A stretch of 5,220 bases of DNA from Microcoleaceae cyanobacterium UBA9251 (GTDB lineage Bacteria > Cyanobacteriota > Cyanobacteriia > Cyanobacteriales > Microcoleaceae): the NCBI GenBank assembly GCA_003542015.1, contig DPLL01000386.1, forward strand, positions 12,362-17,581, given 5' to 3'. Made by a program: the position numbers and the translations under genes. Under the pieces are notes generated by a model. The model worked only from the letters and a program-made list of their open reading frames with translations, ran no database searches and was not told the DNA's origin. Shown here piece by piece: positions 5,149 through 5,220 of this stretch. How positions within the stretch are numbered: the first letter of the stretch is position 1; every line of letters begins with the position of its first letter.

Positions 5149-5216
5149 AAACCGGGTTTCTGTCGTCACCTATAACTTTTTGTCTGTTGACGCTCAGAAA
5201 CCCGGTTTCTCAGTAT
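5149..5216. repeat. AAACCSGGTTT paired hairpin repeat, copy 2
   Basis: The arms AAACCGGGTTTCTG (5149-5162) and CAGAAACCCGGTTT (5195-5208) are a perfect 14-bp inverted repeat around a 32-bp spacer, which again contains a 5-bp inner stem (CGTCA 5164-5168 with TGACG 5188-5192). The right end (5198-5216) is identical over 19 bp to 1126-1144. The two copies share orientation and arm spacing but not inner sequence. It lies downstream of the tRNA; what follows is outside the window. Confidence 0.8.
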
Positions 5217-5220
5217 GTCA

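Overview
The window looks like chromosomal DNA from a filamentous cyanobacterium, probably Microcoleus/Oscillatoria-like. This is inferred from GATCG-rich sequence with two full HIP1 octamers (GCGATCGC at 515-522 and 2365-2372), dispersed AAACCSGGTTT hairpin repeats, a secreted TPR protein with a cysteine-bracketed N-terminal motif of cyanobacterial style, and a plastid-like CAU tRNA. It reads as an ordinary housekeeping region. I see no phage, transposon, CRISPR or obvious defence system.

Layout: positions 1-376 are non-coding, with a CCC/GGG hairpin repeat, a 10-bp-period pyrimidine tandem repeat, and a good promoter overlapped by a dyad. This leads into queC (377-1051, +), the preQ0 synthase of queuosine biosynthesis. 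A long hairpin repeat (1075-1144) separates queC from a convergent gene for an exported two-TPR protein (1187-1699, -). A divergent intergenic region follows, then an unrecognised acidic, aromatic-rich protein (1830-2456, +). It converges, with only 7 bp between stops, on a CNNM/CorC-type membrane protein with DUF21, CBS-pair and transporter-associated domains (2464-3912, -). Upstream on the same strand lies a gene for a membrane-anchored protein with a Lys/Ala-rich linker and a beta-rich domain (4123-4815, -). Two short ORFs, 55 and 43 codons, flank that gene on the same strand; both are weak candidates. A tRNA with anticodon CAU (5001-5073, +) follows, then a second copy of the hairpin repeat (5149-5216).

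The genes do not form one pathway. The only plausible co-transcribed unit is on the minus strand (43-codon ORF, 4123-4815 protein, 55-codon ORF, CNNM protein), and its linkage is inferred from orientation and spacing alone. The most useful points are the hairpin repeat family with an exact 49-bp centre spacing in both copies, the probable tRNA-Ile2 (lysidine) identity of a tRNA easily labelled Met, the dyad over the queC promoter, and a hairpin that would hide the ribosome binding site of the CNNM gene.
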